Positions 8,089 to 16,179 of a stretch of 64,000 nt of DNA are shown one piece after another. The translations under genes and the position numbers were made by a program. Within the stretch, counting starts at the first letter, position 1; each line of letters opens with the position of its first letter. This stretch comes from Streptococcus suis (GTDB lineage Bacteria > Bacillota > Bacilli > Lactobacillales > Streptococcaceae). The notes under the pieces were generated by a model. The model ran no database searches, was not told where the DNA came from, and saw nothing but the letters and a program-made list of their open reading frames with translations. The stretch covers positions 186,001 to 250,000 of the forward strand of contig NZ_JAMWEM010000003.1 of assembly GCF_024509525.1 (NCBI RefSeq), given 5' to 3'.

Positions 8089-10113
8089 ATGGATTGGAAA
8101 TTAGAGTCAGATGTTAATGACTGGGTAAAAGGTCAGTTAGACCGTATTGGATTGCGTAAATTGCAAGACTACAATGAAGAATCAGGTATGAGCTCCTATA
8201 TGAAAGAGGCTCTGAGAGGGTCTGCAAAAACGGAGTCTAAAGCTAATTTTGGTAAGCCAGATTTTCATATTGAAAAATATAGCCGCCCTGTTATCTTTGA
8301 AAATAAATTCTCAGCTAAAAAATTACTTGCTGAAAATAAAGACGGTATTAAACAAGATGATAGTTCAGTTTCTGCTTATGCAGTGAATGGTGCTCTGTAT
8401 TACGCTCGAAATATGATTGCTTCTGGTAAATACAGCGAGGTCTTTGCGATTGGTGTGGCTGGTGACAACGAAGAAAATGTTTCTCTCAAAGTTTACTATG
8501 TCTTCGGTTCTGCTCTAAATGCCTATAAAGAATTAACAACCGTTCAAACTCTTGATTTTCTTGAAAATGAGAAGAGTTTTGAAACGTTTTACAAGAACGC
8601 TGTTCTGACAGAAGAAGAAAAACACCAGATTTTAATTGATAGTCAAGCGGCCTTGCAAAGTTATGCCAAGAAACTCAATCGCCTGATGCACAATCATAAT
8701 ATCACTGCTCCACAGAGAGTTCTCTATGTATCTGGTATGCTTTTGGCCATGCAAGATATCGAAATGCTTACTCCTAATGGTGACAAAATTAAGTTAGACG
8801 ACGGTCTAATTCCTGACAATTTATTAGGGAAACAAGTTAAAGACAAGCATGATGGCGAATTGATTGTAACGCATATTTCAAATTTTCTAGAAAACAGAGG
8901 GATTGAGAAAACCAAGCGTGACTTGATGATTTCCTCTTTCAAGGAAATTTCAAAAGATGCTCAGCGTGACGAGAAGACAGACCTTGACAAAGAAGTTGCC
9001 AAATTGATTGATGGTCAGGCAAGTGTGACCAAACAAATTTTCACCTTTATCTATGAATACATTTTCAAAGCTATTGACGGTTTAGGTGGTCATATTGATA
9101 TTATGGGGGAGATGTATTCTGAGTTTCTCAAGTATGCTCTCGGAGACGGTAAGGAAATTGGCATTGTCTTAACGCCGCCTTATGTGACCAAGATGATGTC
9201 ACAGATTTTAGCGATTAAAAAAGATAACAAAGTCATGGACTTGGCGACAGGTTCAGCAGGTTTCTTGATTTCTGCAATGGAATTGATGATAGATGATGCT
9301 AATGCTATCTTTGGTAAGGCGACCACGGCCGCAAATGAAGCTATTGATGCACTCAAGAAAAACAATCTTCTCGGCGTTGAGCTAAACGCAGAGATGTTTA
9401 CCTTGGCTGCGACCAACATGATTTTACGGGGTGATGGTTCAAGTCGTATTGAGAAAGGCTCAGCCTTTAACCGACCAGAAAGTCTTTTTGAAAACTTTAA
9501 GGCTGACCGTCTTTTGTTGAATCCACCTTTTTCTTACGATGAAAATGGGTTACCTTTTTTAGAACATGGATTAGATAAGATGGAAAAAGGTGGCTTAGGT
9601 ACGATTATCATCCAGGATTCAGCAGGTTCTGGTAAAGCTACCAAGACAGCCCAATCTATTCTTAAAAAGCATACCATGCTTGCCTCAATCAAGATGCCGG
9701 TTGACCTTTTCGTGCCAATGGCAGGAGTGCAAACCTCTATTTATATTTTTGAAGCTAAGACCCCTCACGATGTAGAACGCCCTGTCAAATTCATTGACTT
9801 CAGAAATGATGGCTACAAGCGCGCTAAACGTGGGATTTCAGAAGTGGATAGCCCTGTTCAACGTTATCAAGATATCATCAAGATTTACAAGGCAGGCAGT
9901 CGAGCTAAAGTAGAAGCAGATTGGGATTTGGACGCTGTCTATATCGAGGACTTTATCAGTCTGAATGGTAATGATTGGAACTTTGAACAGCACCAAGTCA
10001 TTGATACCAAACCAACCTTAGAGGATTTCAAAAAGACCGTTGCTGATTATCTTTCATGGGAAGTGACCCAACTCCTCCAGCAAAAAGGAGAAGATGTCAC
10101 AAAAAAGCCCTAA
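8089..10113 (+). CDS. Fused restriction endonuclease/N6-adenine methylase subunit (BcgI-like)
   Basis: A 674-residue protein that a motif search would call HsdM, but with an added N-terminal nuclease. Residues 57-73 give PD followed by ENK (Asp58, Glu71, Lys73), a PD-(D/E)xK catalytic centre, with Q89 and Y97 downstream as in HsdR-type nucleases. A helical linker leads to the methylase: motif I DLATGSAGFL from residue 384 and motif IV NPPF at 478-481. No separate hsdR gene is nearby, only a specificity subunit. This matches the two-subunit BcgI (type IIB) plan, in which one polypeptide cuts and methylates. A type I methylase with a decayed extension is the alternative. Confidence 0.75.
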   Translation: MDWKLESDVNDWVKGQLDRIGLRKLQDYNEESGMSSYMKEALRGSAKTESKANFGKPDFHIEKYSRPVIFENKFSAKKLLAENKDGIKQDDSSVSAYAVNGALYYARNMIASGKYSEVFAIGVAGDNEENVSLKVYYVFGSALNAYKELTTVQTLDFLENEKSFETFYKNAVLTEEEKHQILIDSQAALQSYAKKLNRLMHNHNITAPQRVLYVSGMLLAMQDIEMLTPNGDKIKLDDGLIPDNLLGKQVKDKHDGELIVTHISNFLENRGIEKTKRDLMISSFKEISKDAQRDEKTDLDKEVAKLIDGQASVTKQIFTFIYEYIFKAIDGLGGHIDIMGEMYSEFLKYALGDGKEIGIVLTPPYVTKMMSQILAIKKDNKVMDLATGSAGFLISAMELMIDDANAIFGKATTAANEAIDALKKNNLLGVELNAEMFTLAATNMILRGDGSSRIEKGSAFNRPESLFENFKADRLLLNPPFSYDENGLPFLEHGLDKMEKGGLGTIIIQDSAGSGKATKTAQSILKKHTMLASIKMPVDLFVPMAGVQTSIYIFEAKTPHDVERPVKFIDFRNDGYKRAKRGISEVDSPVQRYQDIIKIYKAGSRAKVEADWDLDAVYIEDFISLNGNDWNFEQHQVIDTKPTLEDFKKTVADYLSWEVTQLLQQKGEDVTKKP

Positions 10114-11282
10114 GCCCTCGCCTAGCCAAACTAGACAAAGAGTTTGAAGAGGCTGGGGGAGAGTGGCGGGAGTATCATTTAGCTGAATTATTCGGGAAAT
10201 CAACAAGAGGAAAACGACTAAAAAGTTCCGATAGGGTCTGTGGCACATTGCCTTTTGTGACAGCAGGAGAAGAAAATACAGGAATTTCTGCTTATATTGG
10301 AAATGATGTCGAGATTTTTAGAGCAAACAGTATAACTATTGATATGTTTGGTTCTGCTAAATTTAGAGGGTATGATTTTGGTGCAGATGACCATGTTGCA
10401 GTAGTACATACTGAACATCTTTCCAAAGCAGTTTGCCAATTTGTTACCGTTGCAATCCATAAATCATCTTATTCTGGAAAATTTAGCTATTCACGTAATT
10501 TTTATGCTAAAGATGCTGATGAGTTAGTAATTTCTTTACCAACTATTAACAATAATTTGGCATTTTCATATATGGAAAACTACATAAAGACGCTCGAGGC
10601 TGAACGCATCGAGACGCTCGAGGCTGAACGCATCGAGACGCTCGAGGCTTACCTAACAGTAACTGGACTTAAAGAGTATCATCTTACAAAAAATGATGAG
10701 AAAATACTTGACACATTCACAAAACTGACCGATACTGAGAGTAGAGTAGAGTATTTGGGTATATTGTCGCTATCTCCAGTTTCAATGAGAGAACTTTTTC
10801 CGTCAATCCATCAAGGGCGACGCTTAAAGAAAGATGATCAAATTCGAGGTGACTTACCATTTGTTATGGCTGGTACAACCAATACAGGCATAGTTGGTAA
10901 GATTGGCAATGATGTAAGAAAGTTTCCAAAACAATCAATTACAATTGATATTTTTGGAAATACATTTTATCGTGGGTATGAATTTGGAGCTGGTGACGAT
11001 ACTGGTGTATTTTGGAACATAGAAAATACTCAACCGAAATCTTTATTGTATTTGAAAACAATTATTGAGAAACAGTTGCTTGGTAAGTATGATTTTGGAC
11101 ATAAACTTAGGGCATCACAAACATACGATATGGAATTTCAAATTCCTACCCAAAACAATCAACCTGACTACACTTTCATGTCCGATTTCATTAAAGTTAT
11201 CGAAAAATTGGTGATTAAAGACTTGGTTGAATGGACAGACAAGAAAATCCAAGCAACAAAAGAGGTTGTTGCTCAACATTAA
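10056..11282 (+). CDS. Restriction-modification specificity subunit (HsdS type), start uncertain
   Basis: Two target-recognition domains of the same subfamily (each with an LPFV.AG...NTGI...IGNDV block and a SITID.FG...RGY.FGA block) are separated by a helical spacer. The spacer contains two and a half copies of the eight-residue unit TLEAERIE. The frame begins at ATG 10056 inside the methylase gene with no ribosome binding site. The only good site (AAAAAGGAGAAG then ATG 10094) is in another frame and stops after 17 codons. Removing one base of the A6 run at 10101-10106 would join that ATG to the frame at ALSPRLAKL. The 408-residue length is therefore an upper bound. Confidence 0.8.
   Translation: MGSDPTPPAKRRRCHKKALSPRLAKLDKEFEEAGGEWREYHLAELFGKSTRGKRLKSSDRVCGTLPFVTAGEENTGISAYIGNDVEIFRANSITIDMFGSAKFRGYDFGADDHVAVVHTEHLSKAVCQFVTVAIHKSSYSGKFSYSRNFYAKDADELVISLPTINNNLAFSYMENYIKTLEAERIETLEAERIETLEAYLTVTGLKEYHLTKNDEKILDTFTKLTDTESRVEYLGILSLSPVSMRELFPSIHQGRRLKKDDQIRGDLPFVMAGTTNTGIVGKIGNDVRKFPKQSITIDIFGNTFYRGYEFGAGDDTGVFWNIENTQPKSLLYLKTIIEKQLLGKYDFGHKLRASQTYDMEFQIPTQNNQPDYTFMSDFIKVIEKLVIKDLVEWTDKKIQATKEVVAQH
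10590..10649 (+). repeat. 24-bp in-frame tandem repeat in the specificity subunit
   Basis: Perfect units at 10590-10613 and 10614-10637, then a 12-bp partial unit to 10649. Each is codon-aligned and encodes TLEAERIE. It sits in the spacer between the two recognition domains. Confidence 0.95.
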
Positions 11283-11326
11283 CATTTTGCTACGGCATGC
11301 AAGCGAGCGTTAGCGAGCTCAAAATG

Positions 11327-11461
11327 GATAATCGCCGCCGTAGTGAAAGAAGCTAATAACAAGGTTATTAGCTTCAGGGAAGTTGGAAGACTTTGACTTC
11401 CAACTTAGGAATGGAACTCCGCAGGAGGTCGCTTCCGTCCCCACTACCTAAGGCGATTATC
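11327..11461. other. Cloverleaf-like inverted-repeat element downstream of the restriction system
   Basis: An outer 10-bp stem (11327-11336 with 11452-11461) and an inner stem GTAGTG/CACTAC (11340-11345 with 11442-11447) enclose three hairpins. These are a perfect 12-bp stem with a 3-base loop (11349-11375), a perfect 10-bp stem (11380-11406) and a two-part stem GGAA-CTCC/GGAG-TTCC (11413-11436). No ORF spans it and no T-run follows on either strand, so it is not a plain terminator. It may be a structured RNA or the remnant of a small mobile element. Confidence 0.65.
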
Positions 11462-11572
11462 AAAAAAAGTAAAAAAGAAAGATAAACTTTCCGTCAAGAA
11501 ACGAAGAAAGGAATGTTCGGTTAGTAGAAACAACTGAACGCGGGACTGAATCGTCCCTTTGTATCTTAATTT
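11462..11572 (+). promoter_or_regulatory. parC leader with two hairpins and no ribosome binding site at the start codon
   Basis: GTTCGGTT/AACTGAAC (about 11515-11540) and GGGAC/GTCCC (about 11542-11558) form two consecutive hairpins just before parC. AAAGGA at about 11507-11512 precedes a three-codon ORF (ATG TTC GGT, then TAG). The bases before ATG 11573 (GTATCTTAATTT) hold no Shine-Dalgarno. No clear promoter could be fixed. Confidence 0.4.
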
Positions 11573-14026
11573 ATGTCAAACATTCAAAACATGTCCCTTG
11601 AGGACATCATGGGAGAGCGTTTTGGTCGCTACTCCAAATACATTATTCAGGAGCGGGCCCTGCCGGACATTCGTGACGGTCTCAAGCCCGTGCAACGTCG
11701 GATTCTTTATTCCATGAATAAGGACGGCAATACTTTTGACAAGGGCTACCGCAAGTCCGCCAAGTCAGTCGGGAATATCATGGGGAATTTCCACCCGCAC
11801 GGTGATTCCTCTATTTATGATGCCATGGTCCGCATGAGTCAGGACTGGAAGAACCGTGAGATTCTGGTGGAGATGCACGGAAACAACGGTTCCATGGACG
11901 GCGATCCGCCTGCGGCTATGCGTTACACTGAGGCTCGCCTATCGGAAATGGCTGGCTATCTGTTGGCTGACATCGAGAAAAAGACCGTACCATTTGCTTG
12001 GAACTTTGACGATACGGAAAAAGAACCCACTGTGCTACCAGCTGCCTTCCCCAATCTCTTGGTCAATGGAGCGACAGGAATTTCAGCAGGGTACGCGACT
12101 GACATCCCGCCGCATAATCTGGCGGAGGTCATCGATGCCGTTGTTTACATGATTGATCATCCGACAGCTAAATTAGAAAAGTTGATGGAGTTCTTGCCTG
12201 GACCAGACTTCCCAACAGGAGCCATTATCCAAGGGGCTGACGAAATCAAGAAAGCCTATGAAACTGGTAAGGGCCGTGTCGTTGTTCGTAGTCGTTGTGA
12301 AATTGAACAACTCAAGGCTGGCAAGAAACAGATTGTCATTACTGAAATTCCTTACGAGGTCAACAAGGCTGTTCTGGTCAAGAAGATTGACGATGTCCGT
12401 GTCAACAACAAGGTGCCTGGTATTGCTGAGGTGCGTGATGAATCAGACCGTACAGGACTGCGAATTGCCATTGAGCTGAAAAAAGACAGCGATGAGCAAA
12501 CCATTCTCAACTATCTTTACAAGTACACCGACCTGCAAATTAATTACAACTTCAACATGGTGGCGATTGATAATTTCACACCGCGTCAGGTCGGCTTGCA
12601 GAAAATTCTGTCCAGCTACATCGCTCACCGCCGTGAGATTATCATTGCCCGGTCTAAGTTTGACAAGGAAAAGGCAGAAAAACGCCTCCATATCGTAGAA
12701 GGTTTGATCCGTGTCATTTCCATCTTGGACGAGGTCATTGCCCTTATCCGTGCTTCTGAGAACAAGGCTGACGCCAAGGAAAACTTGAAAGTCAGCTATG
12801 ATTTTAGCGAGGAGCAGGCTGAGGCTATCGTGACCTTGCAACTTTACCGTTTGACAAACACCGATATTGTGACCTTGGAAAATGAAGAAGCAGCCCTACG
12901 CGAGCAGATTCAGACCTTGGCAGCCATTATCGGCGATGAGCGGACCATGTTCAATCTTATGAAGAAGGAACTGCGTGAGGTCAAAAAGCAGTTTGGCAAT
13001 CCTCGTTTGAGTGAGTTACAAGATCAGGCAGAAGCGATTGAGATTGACACTGCTAGCTTGATTGTCGAAGAAGAAACTTTTGTCAGCGTGACCAAGGCAG
13101 GTTACATCAAACGGACAAGTCCACGTTCTTTCAATGCCTCAACGCTGGAAGAAATGGGCAAACGAGATGATGATCAGTTGATTTTCTTGCAGAATGCCAA
13201 GACAACCCAGCACCTCTTGCTCTTTACCAATCTTGGAAATGTCATCTACCGACCTGTCCATGAACTGACAGATATTCGCTGGAAGGACATTGGTGAACAC
13301 CTGAGCCAGACTCTCATGAACTTTGATACCAATGAAGAGATTATCTTCGCTGAACTGGTTGAGAATTTTGAAGAGGGAACTTATTTCGCGGTGACCAAAT
13401 ACGGTCAAATCAAGCGTGTGGAGCGGAAGGAGTTCACGCCATGGCGGACTTACAAGTCCAAGTCAACCAAGTATGCCAAACTCAAAGATGCGGAGGATGT
13501 GGTCATTACTGTATCACCTGTGGTCTTGGACGACATCATGCTCATGACAGAAAAGGGCTACGCTCTGCGATTTAACATCGAAGAAGTGCCAATCATCGGT
13601 GCCAAGGCGGCCGGTGTCAAGGCGGTCAACCTCAAGGATGGGGATGTGGTGGCTGCGGCCTTTATCAGCAATACCAGCTCCGTCTATCTCCTGACCCAGC
13701 GTGGTAGCCTCAAGCGGATGGCGACGGAGGAAATCCCTGTAACTAGCCGTGCCAAGCGTGGTTTGCAGGTCCTTCGTGAACTCAAGGCTAAGCCTCATCG
13801 TGTCTTTGCGGCGGGTCCAGTCTTGACGGACCAGGGTGATTTCGACCTATTTAGCATGGCAAATGAAGATGAAACGACTAGCCAAGTTCTTCATGTGCAG
13901 TCCAAAAGTGGCAAACTCTATGAGGTTGATGTGACCCAGCTTAGCCTGTCTGAACGCACTAGCAACGGTAGCTTCATTTCGGATACCATTTCCGATGAGG
14001 AAGTGTTATTTGCTTGGATTCAATAG
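11573..14026 (+). CDS. parC: DNA topoisomerase IV subunit A
   Basis: An 817-residue DNA breakage-reunion subunit partnering ParE. The active-site Tyr118 lies in MRYTEARL. The quinolone-resistance region reads [12 protein letters not shown] with Ser79 and Asp83, the quinolone-sensitive residues. The C-terminal third forms the usual beta-pinwheel wrapping domain. It is separated from parE by the 5-kb accessory block instead of the short gap expected in streptococci. The start is conserved ([11 protein letters not shown]) but has no ribosome binding site. Confidence 0.97.
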   Translation: MSNIQNMSLEDIMGERFGRYSKYIIQERALPDIRDGLKPVQRRILYSMNKDGNTFDKGYRKSAKSVGNIMGNFHPHGDSSIYDAMVRMSQDWKNREILVEMHGNNGSMDGDPPAAMRYTEARLSEMAGYLLADIEKKTVPFAWNFDDTEKEPTVLPAAFPNLLVNGATGISAGYATDIPPHNLAEVIDAVVYMIDHPTAKLEKLMEFLPGPDFPTGAIIQGADEIKKAYETGKGRVVVRSRCEIEQLKAGKKQIVITEIPYEVNKAVLVKKIDDVRVNNKVPGIAEVRDESDRTGLRIAIELKKDSDEQTILNYLYKYTDLQINYNFNMVAIDNFTPRQVGLQKILSSYIAHRREIIIARSKFDKEKAEKRLHIVEGLIRVISILDEVIALIRASENKADAKENLKVSYDFSEEQAEAIVTLQLYRLTNTDIVTLENEEAALREQIQTLAAIIGDERTMFNLMKKELREVKKQFGNPRLSELQDQAEAIEIDTASLIVEEETFVSVTKAGYIKRTSPRSFNASTLEEMGKRDDDQLIFLQNAKTTQHLLLFTNLGNVIYRPVHELTDIRWKDIGEHLSQTLMNFDTNEEIIFAELVENFEEGTYFAVTKYGQIKRVERKEFTPWRTYKSKSTKYAKLKDAEDVVITVSPVVLDDIMLMTEKGYALRFNIEEVPIIGAKAAGVKAVNLKDGDVVAAAFISNTSSVYLLTQRGSLKRMATEEIPVTSRAKRGLQVLRELKAKPHRVFAAGPVLTDQGDFDLFSMANEDETTSQVLHVQSKSGKLYEVDVTQLSLSERTSNGSFISDTISDEEVLFAWIQ

Positions 14027-14030
14027 CAAA

Positions 14031-14057
14031 GAAAACTCGCTTTGGCGGGTTTTTCTT
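14031..14057 (+). terminator. parC terminator
   Basis: AACTCGC, loop TTTG, GCGGGTT followed by TTTTCTT immediately after the parC stop. Confidence 0.85.
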
Positions 14058-14085
14058 ATATTAACAAAATTTTCTGAATTTTTAA

Positions 14086-14114
14086 TTGAAAATCACTTTC
14101 AAAAGTAGTAAAAT
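14086..14114 (+). promoter_or_regulatory. ilvE promoter
   Basis: TTGAAA at 14086-14091, a 17-base spacer and TAAAAT at 14109-14114. The ribosome binding site TTGGAG precedes ATG 14142. Confidence 0.6.
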
Positions 14115-14141
14115 AATAAAAAATGAATTTGGAGAAACTTT

Positions 14142-15164
14142 ATGACAGTGAATATCGACTGGGAAAACCTTGGTTTTTCCTACATGAAATTACCTTACCG
14201 CTTTATCGCTCATTTCAAAAACGGCCAATGGTCTGAAGGGCAGCTGACCGAAGATGCAGAAATCCACATCTCAGAAAGTTCACCAGCCCTTCACTACGGG
14301 CAACAAGCCTTTGAGGGGCTTAAAGCCTATCGCACCAAGGAGGGAAAACTCCAACTCTTCCGTCCAGACCAAAACGCAGAGCGGTTACAACGAACAGCAG
14401 AGCGTTTACTCATGGCGCCTGTTCCGACGGACCTTTTCATCAAGGCCTGCAAAGATGTGGTCAAAGCCAATGCTGACTATGTTCCTCCCTATGGGACTGG
14501 TGGAACCCTCTACCTTCGCCCACTCCTGATTGGTGTTGGCGATATCATCGGCGTAAAGCCAGCGGATGAATACATCTTCACCGTTTTTGCTATGCCAGTT
14601 GGCAACTACTTCAAAGGCGGTCTGGCTCCGACTAACTTCCTCATCCAAGACAAGTACGACCGAGCAGCACCTAACGGAACTGGGGCAGCCAAGGTTGGCG
14701 GTAACTACGCGGCGTCGCTTTTACCGGGTCAATATGCCAAAAAGCAGGGCTTCTCAGATGTCATCTACCTGGATCCAGCTACCCATACCAAGATTGAAGA
14801 AGTAGGGTCTGCTAATTTCTTTGGTATCACAGCTGATAACGAGTTTGTCACACCGATTTCACCATCAATCTTACCGTCTATTACCAAGTATTCTCTCCTG
14901 TATTTGGCAGAGCATCGTCTGGGTATGAAGGCAGTGGAGCGTGAAGTCCTTGTCGAAGAATTAGATCAGTTTGTTGAAGCGGGAGCCTGCGGAACGGCAG
15001 CTGTTATTTCTCCAATCGGAGGGATTCAAGTCGCAGATAAATTCCATGTTTTCCATAGTGAAAAGGAAGTCGGTCCAGTGACCCGAAAACTCTACGAAGA
15101 ATTAACAGGCATCCAGTTCGGTGATATTGAAGCACCAGAAGGCTGGATTGTATCGGTTGACTAA
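14142..15164 (+). CDS. ilvE: Branched-chain amino acid aminotransferase
   Basis: Fold-type IV PLP enzyme of 340 residues that transfers the amino group between glutamate and the keto acids of valine, leucine and isoleucine. The PLP lysine lies in GAAKVGGNYAAS. The substrate-loop block GQQAFEGLKAYR and the late EVGSANFFG segment are typical of the family. It has its own promoter and terminator, so it is a single-gene unit between parC and the DUF2969 gene, the order also found in pneumococcus. Confidence 0.95.
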   Translation: MTVNIDWENLGFSYMKLPYRFIAHFKNGQWSEGQLTEDAEIHISESSPALHYGQQAFEGLKAYRTKEGKLQLFRPDQNAERLQRTAERLLMAPVPTDLFIKACKDVVKANADYVPPYGTGGTLYLRPLLIGVGDIIGVKPADEYIFTVFAMPVGNYFKGGLAPTNFLIQDKYDRAAPNGTGAAKVGGNYAASLLPGQYAKKQGFSDVIYLDPATHTKIEEVGSANFFGITADNEFVTPISPSILPSITKYSLLYLAEHRLGMKAVEREVLVEELDQFVEAGACGTAAVISPIGGIQVADKFHVFHSEKEVGPVTRKLYEELTGIQFGDIEAPEGWIVSVD

Positions 15165-15198
15165 CAGAGCTTGCACTTGCAAGCTCTGTGCTTTTTTT
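15164..15198 (+). terminator. ilvE terminator
   Basis: A perfect 12-bp inverted repeat (ACAGAGCTTGCA and its complement) followed by GCTTTTTTT. Confidence 0.92.
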
Positions 15199-15235
15199 GT
15201 AAAATGGAAAACGTGAACAAGGAAAGGACAGAAAC

Positions 15236-15469
15236 ATGGCAAAAAAAGATAAGAAAATTGAAATTCAGATTGAAGATAGCAAGGTAAGCGTTGGTGGACA
15301 AGAGTTCTCAGGCTACCGTCTTAGCATTGGCAAGAAGACAATCGGAGAAATCGCAGAGCTAGCAGATGACCAATTTGCCGTCTTAAAAAATGGAAATACC
15401 GAAAGTTTGTACAAAAAATTGGAACAAGCAGTCGAAAATGTCATTGAAAGTTACAATTTAAGCAATTAA
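15236..15469 (+). CDS. DUF2969 family protein
   Basis: A 77-residue lysine- and acid-rich protein of the DUF2969 family, conserved in lactic acid bacteria next to ilvE. It has no membrane segment or recognisable catalytic motif. Function is unknown. AAGGA precedes ATG 15236. It is followed closely by the tRNA-Tyr promoter. Confidence 0.8.
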   Translation: MAKKDKKIEIQIEDSKVSVGGQEFSGYRLSIGKKTIGEIAELADDQFAVLKNGNTESLYKKLEQAVENVIESYNLSN

Positions 15470-15473
15470 GTCC

Positions 15474-15502
15474 TTGAAATAGTCACTTTTTTATGGTAGA
15501 AT
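15474..15502 (+). promoter_or_regulatory. tRNA-Tyr promoter
   Basis: TTGAAA at 15474-15479, a 17-base spacer and TAGAAT at 15497-15502, with TGG giving an extended -10. Confidence 0.7.
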
Positions 15503-15520
15503 AGTGACTGTTGATGCTGT

Positions 15521-15601
15521 GGAAAGATAGCGAAGAGGCTAAACGCGGCGGACTGTAAATCCGCTCCTTCGGGTTCGGGGGTTCGAATCCCTCTCTTTCC
15601 A
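15521..15601 (+). tRNA. tRNA-Tyr (GTA)
   Basis: An 81-base type II tRNA with a long variable arm. The acceptor stem is GGAAAGA/TCTTTCC with A as discriminator base, anticodon GTA at 15555-15557 and T-loop TTCGAAT. CCA is not encoded. Confidence 0.95.
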
Positions 15602-15960
15602 TTGAACAGGATACAAAGGACGTTAAGAAATCCGTATGAAAATAGGAAGCTGACGCAGTATGCTAAACATATAAGGAAGTTTGTCTCTTTCACTAGGATT
15701 TTAGTCCGTGTTCAACGAAGATACGAAGCCGTTAAAAACGTTCAGTGAAATTAGGCGATTGACACCGTGTCATAAGACACAAGGAAAGCGATCTTTTTTA
15801 CACAGCGTTTAGCCCGAGTTCATTTAAGATACGAGAGATGTTCTGGTTTACCAGAAATTTCTGTAGAAAATTAGGTGGCTGATGCTGAGTGTTTACACTC
15901 AAGGAAGGCTATCTATTTTCCTAAGAAATGAATCTCGAGTTCAATTTCTTGTGATTAGTA
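15602..15960 (+). repeat. Three tandem structured ~110-nt repeats between two tRNA genes
   Basis: Units at 15602-15710, 15711-15818 and 15819-15939, with the first bases of a fourth after 15940. Each begins TTGAAC/TTCAAC/TTCATT, then GATAC, and contains AAAATAGG or AAATTAGG and a CAAGGAA-like block. The spaces hold hairpins whose sequence differs while pairing is kept. In one arm: TATG/CATA in unit 1, GTGTC/GACAC in unit 2 (15767-15780), GAGTG/CACTC in unit 3 (15887-15900). In another: CGTT/AACG in unit 2 and TTCTGG/CCAGAA in unit 3. No ORF is conserved across units. This fills the 380-base gap between tRNA-Tyr and tRNA-Gln and would be cotranscribed with them. Confidence 0.85.
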
Positions 15961-15984
15961 AATAAATGAATTGTATCTCTTTTT

Positions 15985-16056
15985 GGGGTATCGCCAAGCG
16001 GTAAGGCAAGGGACTTTGACTCCCTCATTCGTTGGTTCGAATCCAGCTACCCCAGT
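15985..16056 (+). tRNA. tRNA-Gln (TTG)
   Basis: 72 bases with acceptor stem TGGGGTA/TACCCCA and discriminator G. The anticodon TTG is at 16017-16019. No separate promoter was seen, so it is probably read from the tRNA-Tyr promoter through the repeats. Confidence 0.95.
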
Positions 16057-16179
16057 CAAGGTACTAGAGAAAACTCTAGTTCGTCAAAGATGTCATATTG
16101 TTGTTTGTCCTTGCGTGTGCCTTAATAAAATATATTTTATGTTGGGTCGAGAGACCTGATTGTCGGAGGTTTATTTATA
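16057..16179 (+). promoter_or_regulatory. rpsA upstream region
   Basis: A perfect 7-bp hairpin (ACTAGAG/CTCTAGT) without a T-run follows tRNA-Gln. A TAAAAT -10-like box lies near 16125 without a well-placed -35. CGGAGG ends about ten bases before ATG 16180, a slightly long spacing. Confidence 0.4.

Noticed and set aside
8089..11282. Complete type I restriction-modification locus
   Set aside because: No HsdR-like motor gene. The nuclease motif is fused to the methylase instead.
11779..11835. Quinolone-resistance change in parC
   Set aside because: Ser79 and Asp83 are the sensitive residues, and Lys137 is unchanged.
12443..12841. A 132-residue minus-strand ORF in parC
   Set aside because: Antisense to a conserved gene, and no translation signal.
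15602..15960. tRNA-spacer repeats as CRISPR or as degenerate tRNA genes
   Set aside because: Units are 108-121 bases with internal hairpins and no spacers. They cannot fold as tRNA cloverleafs.
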